A stretch of DNA of 64,000 nucleotides from Pararhizobium sp. IMCC21322 (lineage in GTDB: Bacteria; Pseudomonadota; Alphaproteobacteria; Rhizobiales; GCA-2746425). The stretch is from assembly GCF_030758295.1 (NCBI RefSeq), contig NZ_CP132335.1, positions 1,030,412 through 1,094,411 of the forward strand, written 5' to 3'. The position numbers and the translations under genes were made by a program. The notes under the pieces were generated by a model. It saw nothing but the letters and a program-made list of their open reading frames with translations, ran no database searches and was not told the origin of the DNA. Shown piece by piece: positions 19,020 to 27,901 of this stretch (position 1 is its first letter; each line of letters opens with the position of its first letter).

Positions 19020-20216
19020 ATGCATTTGATTAAAAGATTTTTCTGCCTGGCGCTGCTGCTGCCATTGGTTGGGTGCGCCTCGCTTGCGTCAACCGGCACC
19101 AGCACACAAGTGACCGGCAGCGTTAAGACAGAACACATTCTTGTGGCGACCACCCGCGCCCGTTCGGATGATACAGAGGAGTTTTTTTCCGGTGAACGCG
19201 GCGTTGGCCTCGACCATGCTGCCGTCTTTGTTTCCATACCACCGGGTCACCAGGCTGGCGCTTTGGAACGCCCGCGATACGGCCAGCCCTCTGCGGACCG
19301 GCATTTTGTCATTCGCGACCGCACCTATCTGAACAGCGATGAGGTATTCTCAAAAGCCGTCAATGCAGAGATTGCAACTCAGGAGAACAGCGATCGTGAT
19401 GTGTTGCTGTTCGTGCATGGCTACAATACCGGTTTTTCCGACAGCGTCATGAGATTCGCTCAATTCGCGCATGATTCCGGCTTTCAGGGAACGCTGGTTT
19501 TGTTCACATGGGCTTCCAGGGGAAGTCCGCTGGAATATTTCTATGACCGCGAAAGCGCGACAATTGCGCGCGACGGATTGGAAAAAACCCTGAAGCTTCT
19601 GGCCGGAACAAATGCGCGCAAAGTCCATATCATGGCCCATTCCATGGGCAATTGGGTTGCGATGGAAAGCTTGCGGCAATTGCAGATCGCTGGCAATCCG
19701 ACCCTTGGCGGCAAAATGGGAGAAGTGGTGCTTGCGTCACCCGATATTGATGTTGGGGTGTTCAAGGCGCAGATGCAACGGCTCGGCCGTCCGGAAAAGC
19801 CTTATAATCTGCTGGTTTCCAAAGATGATCGCGCGCTTAGTCTGTCGCAAAGACTGTCCGGCAATCAGCCACGCATCGGCAATTACGCTGAGGACACGGA
19901 AATCGCGGATCTTGGAATCATTGTCTATGATCTGACCAGCGTGAAATCAGATGATTCCCTGCGTCATGGCAAGTTTGCTCAGGCTCCGGAAATCGTGAAA
20001 TTGCTTGGCGGCCGATTGAATGATGGCAATCAGTTTTCCTCAAATGACATGCGGTTTTCTGACCGCCTGCAAACCCTGACCCGCAATATTGGTCAGGTTG
20101 TCGCCACCACTGGTGATATCGTCATCCACACGCCTCAAACAGTGTTGACGCGACCCGACGAAATCCTGACGGCTCCCATTGAGGTGTTTGGCAACACTGT
20201 TAAATCCGTTCGATGA
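19020..20216 (+). CDS. Lipoprotein alpha/beta hydrolase (DUF900 type)
   Basis: 398 residues from the ATG at 19020. The N-terminus MHLIKRFFCLALLLPLVGCAS is a lipoprotein signal with lipobox LVGC, which favours this start over an upstream TTG. The hydrolase core (about 95-290) has the oxyanion block LFVHGYNTGFSDSV and the nucleophile elbow AHSMGNW (serine). Later residues ASPDIDVGVF and the C-terminal region fit the DUF900 family of esterase-like proteins. Probably anchored in a membrane facing the periplasm. The substrate is unknown. It precedes soxC by 212 bases and may not be in its operon. Confidence 0.85.
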   Translation: MHLIKRFFCLALLLPLVGCASLASTGTSTQVTGSVKTEHILVATTRARSDDTEEFFSGERGVGLDHAAVFVSIPPGHQAGALERPRYGQPSADRHFVIRDRTYLNSDEVFSKAVNAEIATQENSDRDVLLFVHGYNTGFSDSVMRFAQFAHDSGFQGTLVLFTWASRGSPLEYFYDRESATIARDGLEKTLKLLAGTNARKVHIMAHSMGNWVAMESLRQLQIAGNPTLGGKMGEVVLASPDIDVGVFKAQMQRLGRPEKPYNLLVSKDDRALSLSQRLSGNQPRIGNYAEDTEIADLGIIVYDLTSVKSDDSLRHGKFAQAPEIVKLLGGRLNDGNQFSSNDMRFSDRLQTLTRNIGQVVATTGDIVIHTPQTVLTRPDEILTAPIEVFGNTVKSVR

Positions 20217-20336
20217 TTCGCGGTCGTTTTCGATTCGCTGCGATAGCGGTTAGACCCAACAACAAAGACGGATAAATACCCTCACAGAGCGCATAAGACC
20301 CGTTGTGCGTAGCTCTATTTTCACATCCGGAATTCT

Positions 20337-20360
20337 TTACATTCAAAAAAAAGAATGTAA
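20337..20360. promoter_or_regulatory. Candidate persulfide-sensor (SqrR/BigR-type) operator upstream of soxC
   Basis: Perfect 8-bp inverted repeat TTACATTC-A8-GAATGTAA, 68 bases before the soxC GTG. It contains ATTC-N8-GAAT, which I recall as the consensus bound by SqrR, the ArsR-family persulfide-responsive repressor; BigR sites are similar. The match to half-sites and spacing is exact. No arsR-type regulator gene is in this window, so the regulator would act from elsewhere. Confidence 0.6.
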
Positions 20361-20428
20361 TGATGTGTACACGAAATTCAGCGTTGAAATACGCCGGACA
20401 ATGTTTGTGACACAGGGGAGGGCCTGAT

Positions 20429-21760
20429 GTGAGCGATCAGAAAAACCGCCAGAATACAGGCACGGATGTGCAGCAGGATGGCTCAGGTTCGGACCCCATG
20501 AAAGGGCCATCCCGCCGTAGTTTTCTGCGTGCTGGAGCTGCTTCTTCGCTGGCTATGGGCGCAAGTCTTCTGGCCGGACAAAAGGCAGTCGCTGCCGGTG
20601 ATCCCGCTATACTGGAACTCCAGGACTGGAACCAGTATCTTGGTGAGGGCGTTGACGCGCGCCCATACGGCACGCCCTCACCATTTGAGGAACAGGTCGT
20701 GCGACGCAATGTCCCCTGGCTGACGGCTGATCCGGTTTCTTCGGTGAATTTCACGCCATTGCATGATCTGGATGGGATCATCACCCCGAACGGGCTTTGT
20801 TTCGAGCGCCACCATGCGGGCATCGCCGAGGTTGATCCGTCACAGCATCGCCTGATGATCCACGGCATGGTGGACAAGCCGCTGGTCTTCACCATGGAAG
20901 ATCTGAAGCGCTTCCCCAGAGAAAATCATGCCTATTTTCTGGAATGTGCCGCCAATTCCGGGATGGAGTGGCGCGGCGCCCAGTTGAATGGCTGTCAGTT
21001 CACCCACGGCATGGTTCACAATGTCATGTATACCGGTGTCCGGCTAAGCCATTTGCTGGCGGAAGCAGGCGTCAAACCCAAAGGCAGCTGGCTTTTGGCA
21101 GAAGGCGCAGACAGCGCCGCGATGACACGCTCCATACCCATGGAAAAGGTGCTCGAGGATTGTCTGGTTGCCTTCGCCATGAATGGTGAAGCCCTGAGGC
21201 CGGAACAGGGTTATCCGGTTCGGCTGGTGGTTCCGGGCTGGGAAGGCAATATGTGGGTCAAATGGCTCCGCCGCCTCGAAATTGGCGATGCGCCCTGGCA
21301 GCATCGTGAGGAAACCTCAAAATACACCGATTTGATGGCCGATGGGCGCGCAAGACGCTTTACCTGGGTCATGGATGCAAAATCCGTCATCACCAATCCC
21401 TCGCCACAGGCACCGTTGATGCATGACAAGGGCCAGACCGTTTTAACCGGGCTTGCCTGGTCGGGACGGGGAACAATTGCCCGCGTTGACGTCAGTCTGG
21501 ACGGCGGCAAAAACTGGCACACGGCGCGGCTGGACGGTCCAAGCCTTGATAAATCGCTGCACCGCTTTTATTTCGATTTCAACTGGGACGGTCAGCCGCT
21601 GTTGCTGCAGTCACGGGCGATTGACTCCACCGGTTATGTGCAGCCCACCAAATCTGCCTTGCGGTCCGTGCGCGGCGAAAATTCGATTTACCACAATAAC
21701 GGCATCCAGACCTGGCATGTCAAAGCCCCGGGGGAGGTGGAAAATGTCGAAGTTTCTTAA
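20429..21760 (+). CDS. soxC: Sulfane/sulfite dehydrogenase molybdenum subunit SoxC
   Basis: 443 residues from a GTG start. The twin-arginine signal SRRSFLRAGAASS directs export of the folded Mo protein. The sulfite-oxidase-fold domain holds the Mo-ligand cysteine in YFLECAANSGMEW and FTPLHDLDG, FERHHAGIAEVD and PVRLVVPGWEGNMWVKWLRR. The C-terminal dimerisation domain (about 320-435) has VLTGLAWSGRG and VDVSLDGGKNW. These blocks are those of SoxC rather than plant-type sulfite oxidase. SoxC with SoxD oxidises the sulfane sulfur bound to SoxY, or in standalone pairs possibly sulfite. soxD overlaps its end by 17 bases. No soxXYZAB genes are in the window. Confidence 0.93.
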   Translation: MSDQKNRQNTGTDVQQDGSGSDPMKGPSRRSFLRAGAASSLAMGASLLAGQKAVAAGDPAILELQDWNQYLGEGVDARPYGTPSPFEEQVVRRNVPWLTADPVSSVNFTPLHDLDGIITPNGLCFERHHAGIAEVDPSQHRLMIHGMVDKPLVFTMEDLKRFPRENHAYFLECAANSGMEWRGAQLNGCQFTHGMVHNVMYTGVRLSHLLAEAGVKPKGSWLLAEGADSAAMTRSIPMEKVLEDCLVAFAMNGEALRPEQGYPVRLVVPGWEGNMWVKWLRRLEIGDAPWQHREETSKYTDLMADGRARRFTWVMDAKSVITNPSPQAPLMHDKGQTVLTGLAWSGRGTIARVDVSLDGGKNWHTARLDGPSLDKSLHRFYFDFNWDGQPLLLQSRAIDSTGYVQPTKSALRSVRGENSIYHNNGIQTWHVKAPGEVENVEVS

Positions 21761-22403
21761 GGCATCAATTGCGGCCCTGCTGCTGAGCTCTCTCACCCTG
21801 CCTGCTTTTTCTGAAGGCCTGGGCCTTGGCCGGGTCGCCAGCGACGACGAAATTGCCGCCTGGGACATTGATGTGCGTCCGGATGGGACGGGACTTCCGC
21901 AAGGCTCCGGGACGGTTACCCAGGGCGAAGAAGTGTTCGCGGAACGTTGCGCTGTCTGTCACGGTGATTTTGGCGAGGGCGTGGATCGCTGGCCGGTATT
22001 GTCGGGTGGGCAGGACAGCCTGACCGATGATCGGCCTGTCAAGACAATCGGCTCTTACTGGCCCTATCTGTCCACCGTTTATGACTATATCAACCGGGCG
22101 ATGCCATTTGGCGAATCCCAGTCACTGACACCGGACGAGATCTACGGCATCACGGCCTATCTGCTCTACATGAATGATATTGTGACGGATGAGGAATTTG
22201 AGCTATCGAAACAGAATTTTGCGTCAGTGCGCATGCCCAATGAGGACAATTTCTTCTTTGATCCAAGGCCGGATACACCAATTTTCAAAGCTGATGATCC
22301 TTGCATGAGCGAATGCAAGCCTGAGGTGACAATTACCAGCCGCGCACGTATTCTCGACGTGACGCCCGATGCGGAAGAAGGCGAATCCGGTTCCATTGAC
22401 TGA
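21744..22403 (+). CDS. soxD: SoxD-like monohaem cytochrome c
   Basis: 219 residues from the ATG at 21744 with a strong GGGGGAGG site; it begins inside the end of soxC, so translation is coupled. A signal peptide (MSKFLKASIAALLLSSLTLPAF) exports it. A single haem motif CAVCH (C69-H73) and a likely distal methionine in AMPFGESQSL are seen. The C-terminal DDPCMSECK followed by VTITSRARILDVTP resembles the tail of SoxD proteins. Classical Paracoccus SoxD is longer and dihaem; this shorter version keeps only one domain. It would take electrons from the SoxC molybdenum centre. Confidence 0.85.
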   Translation: MSKFLKASIAALLLSSLTLPAFSEGLGLGRVASDDEIAAWDIDVRPDGTGLPQGSGTVTQGEEVFAERCAVCHGDFGEGVDRWPVLSGGQDSLTDDRPVKTIGSYWPYLSTVYDYINRAMPFGESQSLTPDEIYGITAYLLYMNDIVTDEEFELSKQNFASVRMPNEDNFFFDPRPDTPIFKADDPCMSECKPEVTITSRARILDVTPDAEEGESGSID

Positions 22404-22520
22404 TTACCGATTTTGACGGTCCGGATGAGCTTACCGAACTGACCGATCTGACCGAACAGGGCGCACGTATTTTGGCGCGCGTCATCTGCATTTAATTTGC
22501 AAAATTTGGTAATTGGCATG

Positions 22521-22539
22521 ATTTGCCGATCAGGCAAAT
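22521..22539. terminator. Stem-loop between soxD and irr 3' ends
   Basis: ATTTGCC-GATCA-GGCAAAT, a perfect 7-bp stem with 5-base loop, lying between the convergent soxD (end 22403) and irr (end 22549). No clear T-run follows on either strand, so at best a weak or Rho-assisted bidirectional terminator. Confidence 0.35.
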
Positions 22540-22548
22540 AGGAGAGAA

Positions 22549-23001
22549 TCAGCTTTTACGGCGGACCCGCACCACCACTTCAACACGGGTGATTTCCATG
22601 CCTTCCGGTGGTTCCGGCAGCATGCCCAAGGTGAAATTCTGTGCAGGGATATCAATGACCTCTTGATCATCTTCCACAAAGAAGTGGTGATGATTGTCGA
22701 CATTGGTGTCGAAATAGGTTTTTGACCCGTCAACCGGCACTGCGCGCAGCAGACCTGCATTGGTGAATTGATGCAGCGTATTGTAGATGGTCGCCAGAGA
22801 CACCTTGATGCTCCGGTTTTCCGCTTCCTCGTGCAGTGCTTCAGCGCTGATATGGCGGTGACCCTTGGAAAACAGCAGTTCCGCCAAGGCTACGCGCTGG
22901 CGGGTGGGGCGCAGATCATGGTCGCGCAACAGGTTTACAACACCCGTTTCAACCATCTCTTCCTGGATGTCAGCTTCGCCTTGTGTTTCAAAACCGGCCA
23001 T
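22549..23001 (-). CDS. irr: Iron response regulator Irr (Fur family)
   Basis: 150 residues. The winged helix (LRPTRQRVALAELLFSKGHRHISAEAL, then VSLATIYNTLHQFTNAGLL) is Fur-like, and DNHHHFFVEDD carries the histidine triplet that marks Irr and its haem site. There is no N-terminal GCPWHD haem regulatory motif and no cysteine anywhere, so it lacks the zinc CxxC pairs of classical Fur. This matches the Rhizobium-type Irr that senses haem without that motif. Irr usually represses haem synthesis and activates or represses iron genes under low iron. Divergent from fabA. Confidence 0.92.
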   Translation of the reverse strand: MAGFETQGEADIQEEMVETGVVNLLRDHDLRPTRQRVALAELLFSKGHRHISAEALHEEAENRSIKVSLATIYNTLHQFTNAGLLRAVPVDGSKTYFDTNVDNHHHFFVEDDQEVIDIPAQNFTLGMLPEPPEGMEITRVEVVVRVRRKS

Positions 23002-23354
23002 CGGCCACTTACCTTTTCAATTAACCTGCCTGAACAATAGGCATTTTGGTGTCAAACCGCAAGGATTTGCTGCATCCGCGAAATGGCATTTCTCTGGGGT
23101 TTGAACTCAATTGGGAGATTGAATTGGCGTGTATAGAAAGCACAAATGCTATGAACAGATTGCGGGTAAGGCTGGGTGCCTTTTCAAAATCGGTGCAGCG
23201 GCAGTCGGGCATTCTATATAGTGTCCCTTCGGGAGGAGCGTGGTTTTGCGCCAGAACAAGTCTTTTCGTTGGCACATGCTTGTGTTAACGACAGCTATAT
23301 TTAGGTGGTGTCTTCACATCATCGATACGTCTTAATGCCAGAGAAAGAGTTTAA
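23002..23354. other. Divergent irr/fabA control region, no gene
   Basis: 353 bases with no convincing coding sequence on either strand. It must contain promoters for irr (leftward) and fabA (rightward). I noted a CTATATAG element near 23213-23220, a small hairpin TCCCTTCGGGA just after it, and a weak AAGGC-TGGGT-GCCTT hairpin at 23168-23182. I could not assign a -35/-10 pair with good spacing or a recognisable iron control element. Confidence 0.5.
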
Positions 23355-23897
23355 GTGAGCGATAATCAAACGTCAGGCGACACACCGATCACGCGGCCAT
23401 CTTCATTTGACAAGGCAGCCCTGCTGGAATGCGGTCATGGCCGCCTTTATGGACCGGGCAATGCCCAGCTCCCGCTGCCGCCCATGCTGATGTTTGATCG
23501 CATCACCGCCATTTCCGAAGAAGGTGGTGCGAAGGACAAAGGTCTCATTCGGGCTGAATACGATATAAATCCTGAACTCTGGTTTTTCACCTGCCATTTT
23601 GAAGGCGACCCCGTCATGCCCGGTTGTCTGGGCCTGGACGCCATGTGGCAGCTGTTGGGCTTCTATCTTGGCTGGCTGGGGGAACCGGGCCGGGGGCGTG
23701 CCCTGTCGGTGGGCGAGGTGAAGTTTTCCGGGATGGTAACACCCGATGTAAAGCTCATTGAATATGGAATCGAAATCAAACGCGTCATGCGCTCACGCCT
23801 GAAATTGGGCATCGCCGACGGCTGGTTAAAGGCTGATGGCGAGACTATCTATCAAGCAAAGGATTTGCGGGTTGGTCTTTTCCAGACTGAAGCGTAA
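23355..23897 (+). CDS. fabA: 3-hydroxydecanoyl-ACP dehydratase/isomerase FabA
   Basis: 180 residues from a GTG start with AGAAAGAG upstream. FabA dehydrates 3-hydroxydecanoyl-ACP and isomerises trans-2 to cis-3-decenoyl-ACP, the branch point to unsaturated fatty acids. [19 protein letters not shown] and [24 protein letters not shown] (catalytic histidine and aspartate region) are diagnostic. fabB follows after 32 bases; the pair forms the anaerobic unsaturated fatty acid pathway. Confidence 0.97.
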   Translation: MSDNQTSGDTPITRPSSFDKAALLECGHGRLYGPGNAQLPLPPMLMFDRITAISEEGGAKDKGLIRAEYDINPELWFFTCHFEGDPVMPGCLGLDAMWQLLGFYLGWLGEPGRGRALSVGEVKFSGMVTPDVKLIEYGIEIKRVMRSRLKLGIADGWLKADGETIYQAKDLRVGLFQTEA

Positions 23898-23929
23898 TCC
23901 GTAATTTTTGATCGTTAAAGGAGCCGACC

Positions 23930-25144
23930 ATGAAACGCGTCGTCGTTACCGGCATGGGCATTGTGTCCTCAATTGGCAATAATAAAGCAGAAGTTCTGGA
24001 TAGCCTGAAAACAGCTCGTTCTGGCATTTCCTATTCAGAAGAATATGCTGAACTGGGCTTTCGCTGCCATGTTTACGGCAAGCCAACCCTTGATCCATTT
24101 ACAATGGTCGACCGGCGTGCTGCCCGTTTCATGGGGCTGGGTTCCGCCTGGAACTGGGTAGCCATGCAGGAAGCCATTGAGGATTCCGGGCTGGAACAAA
24201 GCGATGTCTCCAATCCACGCACTGGCATCATCATGGGGTCGGGCGGGCCTTCCACGAAGTCGGTTATTGAGGCGGCTCAGTTAACGGTTGAGAATAAATC
24301 GCCCAAGCGCATTGGGCCATTCACTGTGCCCAAAGCCATGTCGTCTACCGCGTCGGCAACTCTGGCGACACCTTACAAGATTATGGGCGTAAACTATTCA
24401 ATTTCGTCGGCCTGTGCCACGTCCAATCATTGTATTGGCAACGCCTATGAGACCATTCAGGTCGGCAAGCAGGATATTGTCTTTGCTGGCGGCAGTGAAG
24501 ATTTGCACTGGTCCATGTCCAATCTTTTCGACGCCATGGGCGCGATGACCAGCAAGCACAATGACACGCCTGAAACGGCTTCCCGCGCTTATGATGTAAC
24601 ACGCGATGGATTTGTCATTGCCGGTGGTGCTGGTGTGCTGGTTCTGGAAGAACTGGAACATGCCAAGGCACGCGGTGCCAAAATCTATGGTGAGATTGTC
24701 GGCTATGGTGCGACGTCTGATGGCCATGACATGGTCGCACCATCCGGTGAGGGCGCTGTACGGTGCATGCAACAGGCGCTGGCGACTGTTGAGGGCACGG
24801 TTGATTACATCAATACCCACGGCACCTCCACGCCAGTTGGCGACCGTAAGGAAATCGGCGCTATCAAGGAAGTCTTCGGAGAAAACATTCCCTTCATTTC
24901 TGCAACCAAATCACTGACAGGCCATTCGCTTGGGGCGACTGGTGTTCAGGAATCGATTTACTGCCTGATGATGATGGAAAACAGCTTCATGGCAGAAAGC
25001 GCGCATATCACCGAGCTTGATCCAGAGTTTGAAGGTGTTCCCATTCTGCGCGAGCGTAAGGACACGGAAGTCCAGATTGCACTGACCAATTCATTTGGCT
25101 TTGGCGGTACCAACGCAACGCTCGTTTTCCGCCGTGATGTGTAA
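23930..25144 (+). CDS. fabB: 3-oxoacyl-ACP synthase I FabB
   Basis: 404 residues, AAAGGAG before the ATG. Condensing enzyme that elongates cis-3-decenoyl-ACP. The catalytic cysteine lies in [15 protein letters not shown], and the two histidines in [13 protein letters not shown] and [10 protein letters not shown]. The N-terminal [15 protein letters not shown] and C-terminal [14 protein letters not shown] are typical. FabB-type rather than FabF is supported by its partnership with fabA. Confidence 0.97.
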   Translation: MKRVVVTGMGIVSSIGNNKAEVLDSLKTARSGISYSEEYAELGFRCHVYGKPTLDPFTMVDRRAARFMGLGSAWNWVAMQEAIEDSGLEQSDVSNPRTGIIMGSGGPSTKSVIEAAQLTVENKSPKRIGPFTVPKAMSSTASATLATPYKIMGVNYSISSACATSNHCIGNAYETIQVGKQDIVFAGGSEDLHWSMSNLFDAMGAMTSKHNDTPETASRAYDVTRDGFVIAGGAGVLVLEELEHAKARGAKIYGEIVGYGATSDGHDMVAPSGEGAVRCMQQALATVEGTVDYINTHGTSTPVGDRKEIGAIKEVFGENIPFISATKSLTGHSLGATGVQESIYCLMMMENSFMAESAHITELDPEFEGVPILRERKDTEVQIALTNSFGFGGTNATLVFRRDV

Positions 25145-25155
25145 AAGGGGCTAAA

Positions 25156-25992
25156 GTGACTGAGACAACAACGGAAATGCCGCGGTCGGCCGCTGGCCTG
25201 ATGCGTGGTAAGCGTGGCCTTATAATGGGTGTCGCCAACGATCATTCGATTGCCTGGGGAATTGCAAAGGCTTTGCATGCTGAGGGAGCAGAGCTCGCCT
25301 TTACCTATCAGGGGGAGGCTTTCGGGCGTCGGGTCAAACCACTGGTGGAAAGCGTCGGGTCAGACATGCTGATCCCGTGTGATGTGGAAGATCTGGACAG
25401 TGTGGACAGTGTGTTTGACACATTGAAGGAAAAATGGGGCAGCATTGATTTTCTGGTCCACGCCATTGCCTTTTCCGACAAGAATGAGCTGAAGGGCAAA
25501 TACGCCGATACCAGCCGGGGCAATTTTTCCAAAACCATGGTGGTTTCCTGCTTCTCCTTTACCGAAATTGCCAAACGCGCAGCTGATATCATGCCGGATG
25601 GCGGTGCGCTTCTGACGCTCACCTATGGCGGGGCAAGCCGCGTCATGCCGAACTACAATGTCATGGGCGTTGCCAAGGCTGCTCTGGAAGCTTCTGTACG
25701 GTATCTGGCCGGAGATTTTGGATCGCAGGGCGTGCGCGTTAACGCAATTTCTGCCGGACCTGTGCGCACATTGGCGGGGGCCGGTATTGCGGATGCGCGT
25801 CTGATGTATGATTTTCAGGAAAAGAACTGCCCGCTGCAGCGCAATGTAACCATTGAAGATGTCGGTGGCAGTGCGCTCTATCTGCTCTCGGATTTATCGC
25901 GTGGTGTCACCGGTGAAATCCACTTTGCAGATAGCGGATACAACATTCTGTCTATGCCCAGACTAGAAGAGCTGAAAGCCATGAAGTCCTAG
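25156..25992 (+). CDS. fabI: Enoyl-ACP reductase FabI
   Basis: 278 residues from a GTG at 25156, preceded by AAAAGGGG. NADH-dependent last step of each fatty acid elongation cycle. GLIMGVANDHSIAWGIAK is the FabI cofactor loop; the catalytic tyrosine/lysine pair is in YNVMGVAKAALEASVRYLA. The later SAGPVRTLAGAGI region is the substrate lid. Third gene of fabA-fabB-fabI. Being FabI type, it is the class targeted by triclosan. Confidence 0.97.
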   Translation: MTETTTEMPRSAAGLMRGKRGLIMGVANDHSIAWGIAKALHAEGAELAFTYQGEAFGRRVKPLVESVGSDMLIPCDVEDLDSVDSVFDTLKEKWGSIDFLVHAIAFSDKNELKGKYADTSRGNFSKTMVVSCFSFTEIAKRAADIMPDGGALLTLTYGGASRVMPNYNVMGVAKAALEASVRYLAGDFGSQGVRVNAISAGPVRTLAGAGIADARLMYDFQEKNCPLQRNVTIEDVGGSALYLLSDLSRGVTGEIHFADSGYNILSMPRLEELKAMKS

Positions 25993-26115
25993 AACACAGC
26001 GAATCTGCGGCATTCCGGCACCATGTCGGATTAAAATGCCGGATAACAACGCTTGTGTTGCGACTTTGGTCTGGTTTTGTGCGCAAAAGTCTTGCCCGAT
26101 TCGGGAATCAGGCCC

Positions 26116-26132
26116 ATATTGCAGTGCAGTAT
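26116..26132. promoter_or_regulatory. Candidate PhaR-like site upstream of phaZ
   Basis: ATATTGC-AGT-GCAGTAT is a near-perfect palindrome (one mismatch) 37 bases before the phaZ start. TGC-N3-GCA is the core I recall for PhaR, the PHB-responsive repressor of phasin and PHB genes in alphaproteobacteria. No phaR gene is in the window, and the match is short. Confidence 0.35.
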
Positions 26133-26168
26133 GAGTATTGATCCCCCCGAACACAAAGGCTGTCACAC

Positions 26169-27899
26169 GTGCCCTTCTATCACTGGTATGAAATGAGTCA
26201 CGCTGCCTTCGCACCTTTGCGTGCGGTCGCTGATGCAACAAAGCTTTATTACGACAATCCTCTCAATCCATTGTCCCACAGCGCAGTTGGCAAGAATGTA
26301 TCCGCTGCCTGTGAGCTGTTTGAGCGCTCCACCAGGCGATATGGAAAGCCCGTGTTCGGTCTTGAAACAACCGAGATTGACGGTATTGAAGTTCCGGTTG
26401 TCGAAAAAACCGTATGGTCCCGGCCATTTTGCAATCTGGTGCGCTTTGAGCGCGCCAACCCAACCCGCCGCAAAACAGCAGCACCAGAACCGAAACTGCT
26501 GATCGTAGCGCCCATGTCCGGCCACTATGCAACCTTGTTGCGCGGCACAGTTGAGACCATGCTGCCCCATTATGATGTCTATGTCACCGACTGGATCGAT
26601 GCGCGCGCAGTTCCCATGGCAGAGGGCAGTTTCGATCTGGATGATTATATCGATTATCTCATTCAGATCTTTGGCGTTCTGGGGAAAGGCGCACATGTCA
26701 TGGCTGTTTGTCAGCCATCTGTGCCCGTTCTTGCAGCGGCCGCTCTTATGGATGAAGCCGATCACCCCGCCTTGCCAGCTTCATTGGTTTTGATGGGCGG
26801 GCCAATCGACACCAGAATCAACCCGACCGCTGTTAACAAGATGGCGGAAGAGAAGGATTTATCCTGGTTTGAGCAGAATGTGGTGATGACAGTGCCATTT
26901 CCGCATCCCGGATTCATGCGCACAGTCTATCCCGGTTTCCTGCAATTGACCGGTTTCATGTCCATGAATATGGACCGGCATCTCGATGCTCATAAGGAGT
27001 TCTTCAACCACCTTGTGGATGGTGATGGGGATTCTGCAGATAAGCACACCGAGTTTTACGATGAATATATGGCGGTCATGGACCTGACCTCGGAATTCTA
27101 TCTTCAGACGGTTGATGCTGTCTTCATCAAGCATTCCCTGCCAAAAGGCGAGTTAACCTATCGTGGTCACCTGGTAGATCCGTCAGCCATTCATCGTATC
27201 GCCCTGATGACAGTCGAAGGCGAAAACGACGACATTTCCGGTGTGGGTCAGACAGAAGCGGCACACACGCTGTGCACCAATCTGCCCGAAGATATGCGTG
27301 CGCATTACATGCAACCGAAAGTCGGTCATTTTGGTGTTTTCAATGGCTCCCGATTCCGTTCGGAAATAGCGCCGCGCATTCGTGATTTTACAGCCACCCA
27401 TAGCGAACGCCTGTCCTCAGTGAACGCTGCGCCGCCCGCACCAAAGGTTAAAGCAGCGCCAGCGGCACCAAAGGTGACAGCAGCGGCAAAACCAACCGCA
27501 ACAGCCAAAAAGCCGCCTGCGGTGGCTAAAACCGCACCCGCGCCGGCCAGAGAACCGGTCGCAGCAGTTAAGAATGCGCCTGTTGCCGCCAAAACCCGCA
27601 AGGCGGCACCGAAGAAAGTTGCAGCCAAACCCAAAAATGATTTGGCGAGCTTGCTGCTTTCAAAGCCGCAAGGGGCAGCTGATGATCTGAAGAAGATTTC
27701 AGGTGTGGGGCCGAAGCTGGAAAATACATTGAACCAGACCGGTATCTTCCATTTCGCCCAGATTGCACGCCTCAGTCAGAGGGCAATCGATGAACTGGAC
27801 GACAAGCTGGCATTTAAAGGCCGGGTTGCGCGTGATAAATGGGTTGAGCAGGCAAAAGCCCTGAGCGGTGCTGCCGCGAAAGACGAAACCGTCGGCTGA
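26169..27899 (+). CDS. phaZ: Intracellular PHB depolymerase with C-terminal helix-hairpin-helix domain
   Basis: 576 residues from the GTG at 26169, which gives the family N-terminus FYHWYEMSHAAFAPLR; AAAGG lies nine bases upstream. Residues 1-415 are an intracellular polyhydroxybutyrate depolymerase: MLPHYDVYVTDW and the nucleophile region AVCQPSVP, where Cys181 replaces serine as in Ralstonia PhaZa1, plus a final GHFGVFNGSRF. Residues about 417-490 are a low-complexity Ala/Pro/Lys-rich linker, a histone H1-like composition. Residues about 505-576 form a helix-hairpin-helix domain (LKKISGVGPKLENTL, ending RDKWVEQAKALSG) like the extension on some alphaproteobacterial L21 and NuoE proteins. 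The fusion is unusual. It may tether the enzyme to DNA or granules. Confidence 0.9.
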   Translation: MPFYHWYEMSHAAFAPLRAVADATKLYYDNPLNPLSHSAVGKNVSAACELFERSTRRYGKPVFGLETTEIDGIEVPVVEKTVWSRPFCNLVRFERANPTRRKTAAPEPKLLIVAPMSGHYATLLRGTVETMLPHYDVYVTDWIDARAVPMAEGSFDLDDYIDYLIQIFGVLGKGAHVMAVCQPSVPVLAAAALMDEADHPALPASLVLMGGPIDTRINPTAVNKMAEEKDLSWFEQNVVMTVPFPHPGFMRTVYPGFLQLTGFMSMNMDRHLDAHKEFFNHLVDGDGDSADKHTEFYDEYMAVMDLTSEFYLQTVDAVFIKHSLPKGELTYRGHLVDPSAIHRIALMTVEGENDDISGVGQTEAAHTLCTNLPEDMRAHYMQPKVGHFGVFNGSRFRSEIAPRIRDFTATHSERLSSVNAAPPAPKVKAAPAAPKVTAAAKPTATAKKPPAVAKTAPAPAREPVAAVKNAPVAAKTRKAAPKKVAAKPKNDLASLLLSKPQGAADDLKKISGVGPKLENTLNQTGIFHFAQIARLSQRAIDELDDKLAFKGRVARDKWVEQAKALSGAAAKDETVG

Positions 27900-27901
27900 A
27901 A

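Noticed and set aside
23046-23288. 80-codon open frame in the irr/fabA gap
   Set aside because: No ribosome site, no similarity and unusual composition; treated as non-coding control DNA.
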